Shown here: piece by piece, positions 63,060 to 64,000 of the stretch | How the letters are laid out: the number at the start of each line of letters is the position of its first letter | Position numbering within the stretch: position 1 is the first letter of the stretch | Origin: an uncultured Psychroserpens sp. | Lineage (GTDB): Bacteria > Bacteroidota > Bacteroidia > Flavobacteriales > Flavobacteriaceae | Direction: 5' to 3' | DNA length: 64,000 nucleotides | NCBI GenBank assembly: GCA_947489585.1 | Contig: CANLEE010000008.1 | Location: 124,001 to 188,000 of the forward strand | Notes under the pieces: generated by a model | Databases searched by the model: none | Told to the model about the DNA's origin: nothing | What the model saw: the letters and a program-made list of their open reading frames with translations, nothing else | Position numbers and translations under genes: made by a program

Positions 63060-64000
63060 CTAATCAAATGAAGTGTCTTTATAATTATAGATATTATAAA
63101 CTATTTTTATTGAGAAGTTTTCAAGTGGAAAGTTGACATGTTCAAGACTGTTGAGTTTTTGGTTTATGATTGAGAATATTTCAGAATCAGAGGATGAATC
63201 AGAAATGTAGTAGTTTAAAATAGGATGGACAACGACGCGCCTTATATTTGATTCGCCATAATCATTAGTATAGTAAACAATCATTTCAAAAGGATTTGGC
63301 TCTATATCAGAGTAATCTATTTTTACATAAGATTCGGTTGCAATAGGCGTTATTTTAATAAACTTGTTTATTGTTTGAGCATCTCTCTCTAAGTTAAATG
63401 ATGTTTTTTTATTTGATGAACTAAAAAGATGAATGTCATCAATAGGTTTTCCGTTTTCTAATGTTGCTTTTAATTTTAGGTTTCCATTTTCATAGTATTG
63501 TGTATAATTGCCATTGGCTGAAGCTTTACACTTGTAAAAAAAGTTAAGTGCTTCTTGTTGTAATAGCACATCTGGAAGATAATAGTTTGGTACCTTAGGC
63601 TTTCCTTCACTTGTAAAATCATAGCTTTCTGTTGATTCTATAACGGTTTCTTCTACTTCTTCTAAATAGAATTCTTGTTCTCTTTTATAACAATCTTTTG
63701 CTATAAATGTTATGTCATGTTTGATTTGTTTGTTTGGATAATAAAATTTCCAATTCCCATTTTCTATAGTATTTTCACCATAAGCAACTTTAGATCTAAG
63801 ATTTCCGTCGTCATCATAATTTTTCCAAACTTCTAAACCGTTTTCAAAGGTCATTACTCTAAAAGGTTTAAAGTCGTCTTTATATGTTTTTTCTAATATC
63901 CAAGAGGTTAGTTTACCATTTTCGTAAGTTCCTGAACCTTTATAATAGTATACAATTGGGTTTTCAATTCTATTCATTTCATAGGTTATTTCACCATCTA
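63060..64000 (-). CDS. MORN/YwqK-like repeat protein (5' truncated by window)
   Basis: The frame stays open to the right edge, with DGEITYE upstream of the first ATG at 63977, so the gene starts outside the window. About 310 residues are visible. Repeats of the form DDDGNLRSKVAYGENTIENG and YYENGNLKLKATLENGKP match the MORN-like/YwqK antitoxin-type repeat. The C-terminal 100 residues (FIKITPIATESYVKIDYSD) are a different domain that I do not recognise. A toxin partner is not visible. Confidence 0.72.
   Translation of the reverse strand, partial: DGEITYEMNRIENPIVYYYKGSGTYENGKLTSWILEKTYKDDFKPFRVMTFENGLEVWKNYDDDGNLRSKVAYGENTIENGNWKFYYPNKQIKHDITFIAKDCYKREQEFYLEEVEETVIESTESYDFTSEGKPKVPNYYLPDVLLQQEALNFFYKCKASANGNYTQYYENGNLKLKATLENGKPIDDIHLFSSSNKKTSFNLERDAQTINKFIKITPIATESYVKIDYSDIEPNPFEMIVYYTNDYGESNIRRVVVHPILNYYISDSSSDSEIFSIINQKLNSLEHVNFPLENFSIKIVYNIYNYKDTSFD

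Noticed and set aside
63060..64000. A toxin-antitoxin pair at the right edge
   Set aside because: YwqK-like repeats are called antitoxin-type by annotation habit only, and no toxin gene is visible in the window.

Overview
The window is a low-GC chromosomal segment of a member of the Flavobacteriaceae (Bacteroidota). The evidence is the gliding-motility pair gldB-gldC, several secreted proteins with type IX secretion C-terminal sorting domains, TAnnTTTG-type promoter elements, the near absence of Shine-Dalgarno sites, and hairpin terminators of a form common in this group. Genus and species cannot be fixed from the sequence alone. I saw no tRNA, rRNA, CRISPR array, transposase or phage gene.

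Layout. (1) 1-5206: the 3' end of dnaG, a NarL-type response regulator with an altered phospho-acceptor position, nadE, gldB-gldC, a DUF4230 protein, a single-domain rhodanese and a TetR regulator. (2) 5275-17625: a complete phenylacetyl-CoA catabolic operon, paaE-A-B-C-D-G-H-I-(secreted protein)-J-(SDR)-Z-(crotonase)-Y. It is punctuated by short palindromic intergenic repeats and carries an unusual PaaZ with an extra C-terminal domain. (3) 17660-21381: a 2-oxoacid dehydrogenase E2, a small unknown protein and a fused E1 alpha/beta. A palindrome almost the same as the one in front of paaE lies just before E2, so the TetR protein probably controls both units. No paaK ligase is present, so the dehydrogenase may supply phenylacetyl-CoA from phenylpyruvate. 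(4) 25057 down to 21382, minus strand: a compact three-gene operon. It encodes a small protein with a MoaD/ubiquitin-like beta-grasp pattern ending in Gly-Gly, a large DUF4132/MolR-like protein, and a ThiF/MoeB-type E1-like enzyme. This is the best candidate in the window for an undescribed protein-modification or sulfur-carrier system.

(5) 25197-30526: a small secreted protein, a SulP anion transporter, a DUF4136 lipoprotein, urocanate hydratase preceded by an overlapping 53-residue DUF5522 gene, and a small HExxH membrane protein. (6) 30527-39829: two very large paralogous T9SS cargo proteins. (7) 40039-43035: an ACC-deaminase-like PLP enzyme, a glucosaminidase-LysM lipoprotein and hemL. 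(8) 43085-49893: small secreted proteins, a helical-repeat protein, then a run of small membrane proteins ending in a CPBP-like protein, DUF2157 and a GDYXXLXY-type protein. (9) 49941-64000: an M49-like peptidase lipoprotein, tandem alpha/beta hydrolases, a metzincin-like lipoprotein, a diheme cytochrome lipoprotein, two tandem BNR-repeat T9SS proteins whose 3' ends are almost identical, and a truncated MORN/YwqK-like gene at the right edge.

All calls rest on reading the sequence and on remembered family knowledge. No database search was run.
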